Shown here: one piece after another, positions 7,982-16,143 of the stretch
How positions within the stretch are numbered: the first letter of the stretch is position 1
Layout of the letters: each line of letters opens with the position of its first letter
From: Archangium gephyra
Lineage (GTDB): Bacteria > Myxococcota > Myxococcia > Myxococcales > Myxococcaceae
DNA: 64,000 bases
Assembly: GCA_003243425.1 (NCBI GenBank)
Contig: QFQP01000022.1
Location: 61,854-125,853 of the forward strand
Direction of reading: 5' to 3'
The notes under the pieces: generated by a model
What the model was told of the DNA's origin: nothing
Databases searched by the model: none
The model's input: only the letters and a program-made list of their open reading frames with translations
Translations under genes and position numbers: made by a program

Positions 7982-9109
7982 ATGGCCGCGCGCAAGAATC
8001 CGAAAACGGAAGACGTCGTCGACGCGGAGTTCGTCGAAGCGACGCCGGTGCCGACGCCCAAGAAGCCGCGCAAGGCGAAAGCGGCCGCCGCGAAGACGGT
8101 CGAAGCCGAAGTGGTCGACGACGAGAAGGAAGAGTCGTCTGACGAGCCGCGTGCGGTTGACGAGCAGGAGCCCGAAGTCGCCGAGCTGGAAGACGTCAGC
8201 GCCGACGTTGAGGTGAAGCCGGCGCGCTCGTCGGGGGGCTTGGCGCGCACCGATCCACTCTCCGCGTACATGGCGGAGGTGACGAAGCACCCGCTGTTGT
8301 CACGCGAGGAAGAGGTCGCGCTTGCAAAGCAGTACCGCGACACCGGCGACGTGAAGGCGGCGTACAAGCTCGTGGCTTCGAACCTGCGCCTCGTCGTGAA
8401 GCTGGCGCACGAGTACCACCGCAACCCGCTCTCGCTGCTCGACCTCGTGCAGGAGGGCAACATCGGGCTCATGCAGGCGGTGAAGAAGTTCGACCCCGAG
8501 CGCGGCGTGAAGCTCGCCAGCTACGCCGCCTGGTGGATCCGCGCGTACATCCTTCGCTACATCATGGACAACTGGAAGATGGTGAAGCTGGGCACGACCG
8601 AGGCCCAGCGAAAGCTCTTCTTCAAGTTGCGCCAGGAGCAGGAGCGGCTTCTCAAGCAGGGCATCGAAGTGACGCCCAAGCTGCTGGCCGAGCGGCTCAA
8701 CGTGACCGAGCAGGACGTGGTCGAGATGGACCAGCGACTGGGCAACGACGAGATGTCCATCGACGCGCCGCTGCCCGGCAGTGACGATGAAAGACAGACG
8801 CGCGCCGACCGTCTGCTGCCGTCGACCGCCGCGCAGCCCGACGAGACGCTGGGAAATCAGGAGTTGCGCGAGATGTTCCGCACCAAGCTCGCGGCGTTCG
8901 CTGAAGGCCTGAACGAGAAGGACCGCTACATCTTCGACAAGCGGCTGACCGCCGATGAGCCGATGACGTTGCAGGACATCGGCGCGCACTACGGTGTTTC
9001 ACGTGAGCGCGCGCGTCAGCTCGAGGCCGCGTTGCTGGGCCGCATGAAGACGTACATGCGCGAAGAGATCCCCGATTTCGACCTCGTGGCCGAGGCCGAG
9101 CAGGACTGA
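7982..9109 (+). CDS. rpoH: RpoH-family (sigma-32-like) RNA polymerase sigma factor
   Basis: 375 residues from the ATG at 7982, which has a good GGGAGAGG ribosome site just upstream. The frame is open far upstream but that part is the complement of the helicase gene. Residues 1-93 are an acidic, low-complexity extension rich in K, E, V and A. The sigma core follows: region 1.2 DPLSAYMAEVTKHPLLSREEE, region 2 (NLRLVVKLAHEYH, DLVQEGNIGLMQAVKKFDPERG, ASYAAWWIRAYI), the RpoH box QRKLFFKLR at about 209, and region 4 with a helix-turn-helix (LQDIGAHYGVSRERARQLE). The RpoH box separates this from housekeeping RpoD. Myxobacteria carry several RpoH-group sigma factors (SigB, SigC, SigD types) used in heat shock or development; which one this is cannot be told from sequence alone. 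Confidence 0.9.
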   Translation: MAARKNPKTEDVVDAEFVEATPVPTPKKPRKAKAAAAKTVEAEVVDDEKEESSDEPRAVDEQEPEVAELEDVSADVEVKPARSSGGLARTDPLSAYMAEVTKHPLLSREEEVALAKQYRDTGDVKAAYKLVASNLRLVVKLAHEYHRNPLSLLDLVQEGNIGLMQAVKKFDPERGVKLASYAAWWIRAYILRYIMDNWKMVKLGTTEAQRKLFFKLRQEQERLLKQGIEVTPKLLAERLNVTEQDVVEMDQRLGNDEMSIDAPLPGSDDERQTRADRLLPSTAAQPDETLGNQELREMFRTKLAAFAEGLNEKDRYIFDKRLTADEPMTLQDIGAHYGVSRERARQLEAALLGRMKTYMREEIPDFDLVAEAEQD

Positions 9110-9820
9110 TCAGACCGCGCCGCGGAACTTGTACATGCGCTGACGGTGCGTGCTGCCGTCGAGCGCCACGTACAGAAACCCGCGGAACACCATCACCACG
9201 TGCAGCAGCGCGCCGCCGATCACCGAAACGGTGAGCATCCCTCCGGGGATCATCGCCAGCCAACCGTTGGTCACCGTGAACCACAGCAGCGCGATGATGA
9301 GCGCGTTGGGCACGAACCACTCGATCCAGTTCTCCTGGAGGAACCGGAAGCTGCGCGTGATGGTGTCGATGCCGCTGCCGGTGCCCTTCAGGTAGATCGT
9401 CTCGGGCGCAGCGTTGAGCGCGATGAGCTCGATGAGCTTCACCACCAACATCAACGGTCGGCCCTGCGGGTTGTTCCTGGTCGCGATGTCGAGCCCGAGG
9501 TCGATCATGAACAACACGAACGAGAAGCTGATCCAATTGAAGAAGTAGGCGCCGACCGACTTCTTGAGCTCGTCGATGCCGGCCTTGTTGCCGTTCACCA
9601 GCATGCTCAGGAAATACGAATACGCGCTGAGCAGGCCTGCCTGCACGAAGGCCATCACGAAGCCGCCGGCGAAGCCCAGGGGTGAGACCAGCGTGGCGGC
9701 GAGCCCGAACGCGAAGACGATGCCCATGGGCAGCAGCAACGTCCACGCGCTGCGGCCGATGCTGGCCAACGCGTCGACGAAAGCCCGGGCGTACAGGCGC
9801 AGGTAGACGGCGATGAACAT
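9110..9820 (-). CDS. Multi-pass membrane protein of unknown function
   Basis: 236 residues with about six hydrophobic segments, beginning MFIAVYLRLYARAFVDALAS and including LLLPMGIVFAFGLAATLV, FFNWISFSFVLFMIDLGLD and two helices near the C-terminus around TNGWLAMIPGGMLT. I recognise no catalytic motif. It is predicted to lie in the inner membrane. Its start overlaps the end of the upstream small gene, so the two are likely translationally coupled. It converges on the sigma-factor gene with the two stop codons side by side. The overall look resembles small YIP1/DUF4013-like membrane families, but that is only an impression. Confidence 0.7.
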   Translation of the reverse strand: MFIAVYLRLYARAFVDALASIGRSAWTLLLPMGIVFAFGLAATLVSPLGFAGGFVMAFVQAGLLSAYSYFLSMLVNGNKAGIDELKKSVGAYFFNWISFSFVLFMIDLGLDIATRNNPQGRPLMLVVKLIELIALNAAPETIYLKGTGSGIDTITRSFRFLQENWIEWFVPNALIIALLWFTVTNGWLAMIPGGMLTVSVIGGALLHVVMVFRGFLYVALDGSTHRQRMYKFRGAV

Positions 9821-10212
9821 CAGTCTTTCCTCAGCTCCTCGAGGTGGCGCGCGGTCTGCTCGGTGAGCTCCGACGTGCGGTCGAGCAGGGTGTCGAACTC
9901 GGCGAACACCGCGTCGATCTCTTCGGTCTTCCGTGGCGCAGGCACGTCGCCTTCGTTGCCCATGCGCTCGATGAGCGAAACGACACGGAGCAGGTGTTCG
10001 TGCGCGGCGAGGAGATCGCGACCCGCGCGCGTGCCGTTCTTCGTGAACAACATGCCGGTCGAGAACAACCGGGTGATGGCGCGCCGGTTTCCCTTGATCA
10101 CCCGGTCCAGACGGGCGCGGTAGTCGTCGAGCCGACGCGTGTGACGGGCGTCGCGAAGGTTCACCACTTCGGCGACAGGAGCTGTAGTGAGGGACGCGCT
10201 GCGCTTCGACAT
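9820..10212 (-). CDS. Small soluble hypothetical protein
   Basis: 130 residues from the ATG at 10212; a GTG one codon earlier is possible. The protein is mostly helical: a basic N-terminal third (NLRDARHTRRLDDYRARLDRV) followed by an amphipathic, acidic C-terminal half (FAEFDTLLDRTSELTEQTARHLEELR). No membrane segment or known domain is recognised. Its end overlaps the start of the downstream membrane-protein gene, suggesting a two-gene operon. The next gene upstream (10251, + strand) diverges from it with only 38 bases between, which leaves little room for two promoters. Confidence 0.65.
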   Translation of the reverse strand: MSKRSASLTTAPVAEVVNLRDARHTRRLDDYRARLDRVIKGNRRAITRLFSTGMLFTKNGTRAGRDLLAAHEHLLRVVSLIERMGNEGDVPAPRKTEEIDAVFAEFDTLLDRTSELTEQTARHLEELRKD

Positions 10213-10250
10213 CACGAAGACGCGCTTACCAACCTGTCAGGGCCTGCGCC

Positions 10251-11000
10251 ATGTCTGCATCCCTCCTGATCAGCGAGCTGCACGACGGCGTGCGCACACT
10301 CACCATTTCGAACCCCGGCAAGAAGAACGCGATCGACGCGGGGCTGCTCGACGCGCTCGAGCACGCGCTACGTGATGACACAGGCGTGCGCTGCTGGTTG
10401 TTCGACTCGAAGGATCCGACCGTGTTCTGTGCGGGCTACGACCTGTTACAGCTTGCTGCAGCGCCCGACGGGTCCTTTCCCGATGATCGCCTCGCTGACG
10501 TGCTCGATCTGATCAGCAGGCATCCCGCTCCATCGGTGGCGCTGATCAACGGGCCGGCGTACGGCGGTGGTTGCGAGCTCGCGGCGGCCTGTGACTTCCG
10601 CGTCGGCTCTCCCCAGGCGCGCTTCAACATGCCGCCCGCGAAGTTGGGTCTCGTCTACACGCTCAAGGGGCTTCGCCGGCTCAGCTCGCGCATCGGGGAA
10701 CAGGCCGCGCGGCGCATGTTCCTCACCGCGCGTACCGTCGACGCGATCGAAGCCCACCGCATCGGTCTGCTCGACGTGCTCGCTGCCGACGTGCGGAAAG
10801 AGGCCGAAGCGCTGTGCTGGGAGCTCGCGCACCACGCGCCGCTCGCCCTCGCCGGCATCAAGCGCGGCTTCGAGCTGATGCACCTCGACCACGACGCTGA
10901 CTACGAGCGTCTTCGCCGGCAGGCCTTCGAGAGTGAGGACCTCCGCCGCGGGCGCGACGGCTTCCTGTCGAAGAAGCCGCCGACCTTCACCGGGCGCTGA
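10251..11000 (+). CDS. Crotonase-fold enoyl-CoA hydratase/isomerase family protein
   Basis: 249 residues, the usual size for a crotonase. The oxyanion hole is present: FCAGYDL around residue 60 and INGPAYGGGCELAAACDFR at about 102-120. The Glu in GGGCE corresponds to rat crotonase Glu144. The second catalytic Glu (Glu164, in the usual PE motif after FxxP) is replaced: the segment reads ARFNMPPAKLGL, so Pro stands in its place. Many crotonase-fold isomerases, decarboxylases and thioesterases lack this residue, so a classical hydratase reaction is unlikely. The substrate is a CoA thioester but its identity is unknown. The gene stands alone and converges with the REC-XRE regulator, which ends at the next base. 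Confidence 0.88.
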   Translation: MSASLLISELHDGVRTLTISNPGKKNAIDAGLLDALEHALRDDTGVRCWLFDSKDPTVFCAGYDLLQLAAAPDGSFPDDRLADVLDLISRHPAPSVALINGPAYGGGCELAAACDFRVGSPQARFNMPPAKLGLVYTLKGLRRLSSRIGEQAARRMFLTARTVDAIEAHRIGLLDVLAADVRKEAEALCWELAHHAPLALAGIKRGFELMHLDHDADYERLRRQAFESEDLRRGRDGFLSKKPPTFTGR

Positions 11001-11606
<606 letters not shown>

Positions 11607-11638
11607 GGGTGTCCTGGCGGTAGTGAGAGTGGAGAGAC

Positions 11639-13456
11639 TTACTGAGCGTTCTCGAGAATGGCCTTCACGCGCGGCACATACTCGTCGTCGGGCGGAGCCA
11701 GCTCGAGATAGCGCTCGTAGTTCTTCCGAGCCTTCTGCTGGTCGCTGATGCTCTGGTCGCGCGCCGCGATGCTGGCGTACACGCTGCCCAGCACCCGGTA
11801 GCACGGCGCGTAGGTCGGAGCGACCTTCACGCACCGCTCGAGACGAATCGCCGCGCGCTCGAAGTTCTTGGCCTTCTTCTCGTCGTTGCCCTCCTTGAAG
11901 AGGGCATCGGCTTCGGCGTTCTTCGTCGCGGTCGGTGCGGGCTCGGCCACCGGGTTCACCTTCGGCTGCGGAGGTGGATCGTTCTTCGCCACCGGCTGCG
12001 GAGGCGGATCATTCTTCACCACCGGCTGCGGAGGTGGCGTGTTGGCAGCGAGCTTGTCGGCCACGGCCTTCACGCGACGCGCTTCGAGCTCCTCGTAGCG
12101 GGGCTTGAGCAGCTTCGAGTTCTTGGCGGTGTCGAGCTGAACCTTGGCCTTGTCGAGCGCGCCCGAGTCGAGCGCCTTGTTCGCCGCCTCGAGCGCGTTG
12201 CGATTGGCGCGCTCACCGTCGAGCTGCTTGAGGAAGTCCAGCGCTTCCGAGATCGGTTCACCGTCGACCGTCGCGTCCTTGGCGAGCACTTCGGCCTTGT
12301 TGAAGTCGAGGTCGAGCGCTGCACCGCGTGCTTGATCGACCTTCCTCTGCGCCGCCTTCAGCGCTGCGGCCTGCTTCGCCGCTTCGTCAGCCGCGGGGTC
12401 TTCCGCGACGGGTGGCTTCACCGCGACGGGGTCCTTCGGTTTCCTGGGCGTCGGGGCTTCGCCGCTCTTCATCAGCATGTAGCCGCCGCCGCCGATCAGC
12501 AGCACCAGCAGCGCGATGGCCATGGCGATGAGCGGCGTCTTGCTGACGCCCGGTTGATCCGACTCGGTGGTGACGCTGGAGGAGGTCGACGGCGCGATGT
12601 TCACCTGATCGCCGGGGCCCACGAACTTGAGCTTCACGTGGCCCAGCTCGATGACGTCGCCCAGGCGCAGCGTGACCTGCGCGTACGATTCACCGTTCAC
12701 CATGAGCCCGTTGGCGGACTGCATGTCGATGACGCGCCACTCGCCGGACTCTTCGCGGACGACCTTGCAGTGCGTGCGTGAAAGCGACCGGTGGTCGATG
12801 GCGATGTCGTTGTCGTCGGTGCGACCGATCTTCATCTCGGTGCGCACGCACGCGAACTCACGGCCCGCGAGGTCGGTGTTGAGGATGACGAGGCGGGGCG
12901 CTTCGGAGACGTCGAGCTCGGTGACCGAGCGCTTCTTGCCCGCTTCGATCTGATCGATGCGGATGACGGCCGTCGCCTGGTGCTTGGGCAGCGAAGGCGG
13001 GGCGTCTTTGCCCACCTCATCGGCGTCACTGATGTCTTCGTCGGCGGCTTCCTGCGTCGCGTCGATCGACGGCAGCGACGGCATGGTCGCCGACGTTTCG
13101 GGGAGTTTGCGGGTCTGCGCCAGCCCCGCAGCCGATTCCAGCGGTACGGTCGGCAGACCGGCGGCGTCTTCAGCCTGCAGCGCCAGATCGTAGTCACCGA
13201 TCTGGATCAGGTCTCCGTCAGCCACCTGCACCTGGCCGCTGATCCGGTCACCGTTGATTCTGATGCCGTTGTAGCTCCCGAGGTCTTCGATGAGGACATG
13301 ACCGTTGTTCCTCATCAATCGGGCGTGACGACGCGACACGTTCCGCTCGGTGAGGCGGATGGTGTTGCCCTCCTGCCGGCCGATGGTGATCTCGTCCCGC
13401 ACGAAGGGAACGACAGTCTTCCGGCCTTCATCGTCTTCGATGATCAGCTTCAGCAC
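11639..13456 (-). CDS. Double-FHA, single-pass membrane, TPR protein
   Basis: 605 residues from the GTG at 13456, chosen because AGAAAGG lies 6 bases upstream and the family N-terminus (VLKLIIEDDEGRKTVVPF) begins there; GTG 13477 and ATG 13474 are alternatives. Two FHA domains that bind phosphothreonine are visible: residues 23-90 (IGRQEGNTIRL, then NVSRRHARL, SYNGIRING) and 185-272 (IGRTDDNDIAI, then LSRTHCKV, SANGLMVNG). A membrane helix (about 304-327) is followed by an Ala/Lys-rich coil, a Pro-rich repeat (three PPPQPV/K blocks) and two or three TPRs at the end. The FHA side is cytoplasmic and the TPR side would be periplasmic. It likely reads phosphorylation by Ser/Thr kinases and passes it across the membrane or to the downstream regulator; this is inference. 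Confidence 0.9.
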   Translation of the reverse strand: MLKLIIEDDEGRKTVVPFVRDEITIGRQEGNTIRLTERNVSRRHARLMRNNGHVLIEDLGSYNGIRINGDRISGQVQVADGDLIQIGDYDLALQAEDAAGLPTVPLESAAGLAQTRKLPETSATMPSLPSIDATQEAADEDISDADEVGKDAPPSLPKHQATAVIRIDQIEAGKKRSVTELDVSEAPRLVILNTDLAGREFACVRTEMKIGRTDDNDIAIDHRSLSRTHCKVVREESGEWRVIDMQSANGLMVNGESYAQVTLRLGDVIELGHVKLKFVGPGDQVNIAPSTSSSVTTESDQPGVSKTPLIAMAIALLVLLIGGGGYMLMKSGEAPTPRKPKDPVAVKPPVAEDPAADEAAKQAAALKAAQRKVDQARGAALDLDFNKAEVLAKDATVDGEPISEALDFLKQLDGERANRNALEAANKALDSGALDKAKVQLDTAKNSKLLKPRYEELEARRVKAVADKLAANTPPPQPVVKNDPPPQPVAKNDPPPQPKVNPVAEPAPTATKNAEADALFKEGNDEKKAKNFERAAIRLERCVKVAPTYAPCYRVLGSVYASIAARDQSISDQQKARKNYERYLELAPPDDEYVPRVKAILENAQ

Positions 13457-13512
13457 GCCGAACCTTTCTACCATCACTGTAGAAACTGGCGCAGCAATGG
13501 CCGCGCCTGAAT

Positions 13513-13537
13513 CTCGAACGTTTCCACATCGTTCGAG
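13513..13537. promoter_or_regulatory. Inverted repeat in the FHA/rhomboid divergent region
   Basis: CTCGAACG (13513-13520) and its exact reverse complement CGTTCGAG (13530-13537) are separated by 9 bases, inside the 136-base space between the divergent FHA and rhomboid genes. An 8+9+8 dyad is the right size for a dimeric regulator such as an XRE protein, and the REC-XRE regulator lies in the adjacent operon. A second, wider pair (ACTGGCGC at 13485, GCGCCAGT at 13562) flanks it. Function is unproven. Confidence 0.35.
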
Positions 13538-13592
13538 CGTCAGCCAGCGTGATCATGGCAGGCGCCAGTGAAGCTAGAGTTCCATCGGACAA

Positions 13593-15356
13593 ATGGCCGG
13601 ACCTCTCACATTGCGCACCGACGCCGGTGACGAAGAGCTGGATCTGGGCGACTTCGAGGCGCGGATCACCGCGGGCGAGGTCTCGCCCCAGAGCCAGGTG
13701 CGCTTTCCGGCAGTCACCGGCGATCGCTTCGTGGCGGCGTGCGAGCTCGAGGTCTACCAGCGGCTCCACAAGCCGCGGTCGGCGTACTTTCAGCGCACCT
13801 TCCGCCTGAGTCATTTCCCGTGGCTGACGTCGGGCATCATCATGCTGAACGTCGCGATCTTTCTGCTCACGACCGAAAACGGCGTGTTGCAGCTCGACGA
13901 CAAAGTTCTGCACGGCGCAAAAGTGGGCCCACTGATCCTCGACCTGGGCGAGCTGTGGCGGCTCTTCACCGCCAACTTCCTCCACCATGACGCCCTGCAC
14001 ATCGGGCTCAACATGTTCGTGTTGTTCAACGTCGGCTACGTGCTCGAAAACACGTACCGCACCCTCGACTACATCTGGCTGCTGGTGTTTTCGGGCATCG
14101 CCACCATGGCCACGTCGCTGCTGTTCAACGACTCCATCACGGTGGGCGCGTCGGGCATCGTGTTCGGCTGCATGGGCGGCGTGGTGGCCTTCGGCCTGCG
14201 CTACCAGAAGCAGCTCCCGGCGCTGTACCGCACGCTGCTGAGCAACGCCGCCATTCCCATCGTGCTGGGGCTCCTCTTGATCGGCGTGACGTCGCAGGGC
14301 GTCGACAACGGCGCGCACTTCGGAGGCCTGCTGGCCGGCCTCGCGACCGGGTTCTTCCTGCGCCCGCGCCTGCTCATCGAAGCACGGCGTTTCTGGTGGG
14401 AGCCGGCGCTGCGCGCGCTGCCGTCGTTCGCGGTGCTGACGCTCATCTTCTTCGGGCAGCAGCTCTTCTTCGGCCAGTTCCTGCCGCGCATGCGCGTCGA
14501 GCGGTACGACGTGCATGGGCTGTCGATCCCCGTTCCGTCGGACTGGATGGCCGGCGCCGACCCGATGGGAGACGCCTGGTTCAACGGCCTGCCCAGCGCC
14601 GGTCGCGCCAGCGTGGTGGCCCACGCCATCGACATGCCCGACGGCGCCGACGTTCACGAAGCTGCGCGGCGGTTCACCGAAGAGCGGTTGGTGCCGCGCC
14701 AGCTCGGTGACGACGTCACGTCGGTGAAGATCGAAGCGCAGGAGCCGTGGCGAGTCGGCGACCGTGACGGCCTGCGGATTCGCGCGACGGTGAATGAGAT
14801 CAACGGTGGCCTCCGTCGCATGCAGGTGATCCTGGTGCCGCGCGGAACGATGGTGGTGGCGCTGGTCTCGGCCTGGCCCGCCGCGTTTCCGCGCTACGGC
14901 CAGGTGGCCGACATGATCGTCCAGGGCCTGCGGTTCTCGGAGCCGCGCGCGTTGCGGCACGTCCGCGCCGAGGCGCTCCTCTTTCCCAACTCGCCCGACG
15001 CCCTGGCGCCGCTGGGGCTGGCGCTGCTCCATCAAGGTGAGGCGTCGGCGGCGACGGACGCGTTGGCGGCGGCGGTGCGTGGTGCGCCGTCGGTCGTCTC
15101 GTACCGGGTCGCGCTGGCGCGAGCGCTCCTCGACTCGGGCGAAATCGAGCGCGGCTGTGCGGCGGCGGCCGCTGCGCTGACGTACGAGCCCGATGACGCG
15201 CAGGCGCTCGAAGCCGACGCGCGGTGTGAATTGGCGCGCGGTCGGCCGCGGCGTGCGCTCGAGCGGCTGGTGCAGGCCAGAGCGTCGGCGCCGGGAGACG
15301 AGAGGCTCCGCGAGGTCGAGTCGAAGTTGCGCGCCACGTTGCCCGAACTCAGGTAG
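13593..15356 (+). CDS. Rhomboid intramembrane serine protease with C-terminal TPR extension
   Basis: 587 residues. A soluble N-terminus (1-70) precedes a six-helix rhomboid core (about 80-260). The core shows HDALHIGLNM (His and Asn of the oxyanion region) at about 135, the catalytic Ser in VGASGIVFG at about 185 and the catalytic His in NGAHFGGLLAG at about 239. After a further hydrophobic segment (about 275-295) comes a soluble domain (VHGLSIPVPSDWM onward) and then at least three TPR-like helical pairs (about 463-587: SPDALAPLGLALLHQG, etc.). It cleaves transmembrane substrates in the inner membrane; the TPR part may bind substrate or partner. The start ATG is 28 bases upstream of the first conserved beta-like segment. 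Ordinary bacterial rhomboids are much shorter. Confidence 0.9.
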   Translation: MAGPLTLRTDAGDEELDLGDFEARITAGEVSPQSQVRFPAVTGDRFVAACELEVYQRLHKPRSAYFQRTFRLSHFPWLTSGIIMLNVAIFLLTTENGVLQLDDKVLHGAKVGPLILDLGELWRLFTANFLHHDALHIGLNMFVLFNVGYVLENTYRTLDYIWLLVFSGIATMATSLLFNDSITVGASGIVFGCMGGVVAFGLRYQKQLPALYRTLLSNAAIPIVLGLLLIGVTSQGVDNGAHFGGLLAGLATGFFLRPRLLIEARRFWWEPALRALPSFAVLTLIFFGQQLFFGQFLPRMRVERYDVHGLSIPVPSDWMAGADPMGDAWFNGLPSAGRASVVAHAIDMPDGADVHEAARRFTEERLVPRQLGDDVTSVKIEAQEPWRVGDRDGLRIRATVNEINGGLRRMQVILVPRGTMVVALVSAWPAAFPRYGQVADMIVQGLRFSEPRALRHVRAEALLFPNSPDALAPLGLALLHQGEASAATDALAAAVRGAPSVVSYRVALARALLDSGEIERGCAAAAAALTYEPDDAQALEADARCELARGRPRRALERLVQARASAPGDERLREVESKLRATLPELR

Positions 15357-15384
15357 CAACCGTGGCCTTCGGAGGCTTCTTCAC

Positions 15385-16143
15385 ATGATGCGAGTGACGT
15401 TGATGGGCGCGCTGTTGATGGCGTCGATGGCGCTGGCTGACGAGACCGCAGCCGAGATTTCGAAGAAGTCCCGCGAGCGTGGCGCGCTCAACCTCGTCGA
15501 CCTCACGGCCGAGATGAAGCTCACCTCGACCGGCGCCGACGGCAGAACCAAAGAGCAGGTGCTCACCTCGAGCTCGCGCAGCATCGGCGGAAAGAGCCAC
15601 GCGCTGGCCCGCTTCTCGTCGCCCGTCGGCGTGGCTGGCGTGGCGGTGCTCACCATCGCCGGTGAACAGGGCCAGGGCGATGACGTGTCGCTCTACCTGC
15701 CGAAGTTGAAGCGCGTGCGCAAAGTGGCGCGCAGCGATCGCGGCAAGGCGTTCATGGACACGGACTTTTCGTACGCCGACATCGCCTCGAACGGCACGCG
15801 CGACGAAGACACCAGGCGGCTGGCCGACGAGAAGATCGAGGGCCGCGACTGCTACGTGCTCGCCGGCAAGGGCGACGAGACCTCGCCTTACGGCGAAGTG
15901 AAGCTCTACGTCGACAAGCAGACCTACGTGCCGATGAAGGTCGAGTACGCCGACAAGGCCGGAAAGCCGCTCAAGCGCTACCGCACGCTGAAGTTGAAGC
16001 AGTTCAAAGACCGCGTGCTGGCCGCCGAGTCGGTGATGGAGAACCTGCAGGCCAACACCAGGACGCAGATGTCGGTGCTCAAGCTCGAAGACTCGACGCT
16101 GGGCGACGACGCGTTCACCGAGCGGGCGCTCGAGCGCGGCTGA
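15385..16143 (+). CDS. LolA-like outer-membrane lipoprotein-sorting family protein
   Basis: 252 residues from the ATG at 15385, with GGAGG 9 bases upstream; the next ATG (15388) would serve nearly as well. A signal peptide (MMRVTLMGALLMASMALA) is followed by a single LolA-like beta domain: DLTAEMKLTSTGADGRTKEQ, SHALARFSSPVGVAGVAVLT, VSLYLPKLKRVRKVARSDRG, YVLAGKGDE and VKLYVDKQTYVPMKVEYADK. These are hallmarks of the secreted 'outer membrane lipoprotein-sorting' family (PF17131-like), which binds acyl or lipid groups in the periplasm. The stop overlaps the ATG of the next gene, a predicted outer-membrane barrel, so the pair is likely coupled and works together. In other bacteria such pairs often accompany an RND/MMPL exporter, which is absent here. 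Confidence 0.85.
   Translation: MMRVTLMGALLMASMALADETAAEISKKSRERGALNLVDLTAEMKLTSTGADGRTKEQVLTSSSRSIGGKSHALARFSSPVGVAGVAVLTIAGEQGQGDDVSLYLPKLKRVRKVARSDRGKAFMDTDFSYADIASNGTRDEDTRRLADEKIEGRDCYVLAGKGDETSPYGEVKLYVDKQTYVPMKVEYADKAGKPLKRYRTLKLKQFKDRVLAAESVMENLQANTRTQMSVLKLEDSTLGDDAFTERALERG

Noticed and set aside
13428..15359. A 643-codon open frame antisense to the rhomboid gene.
   Set aside because: High-GC codon bias keeps antisense frames open; the sequence is R, H, Q and V-rich without any domain, while the rhomboid has full catalytic motifs.
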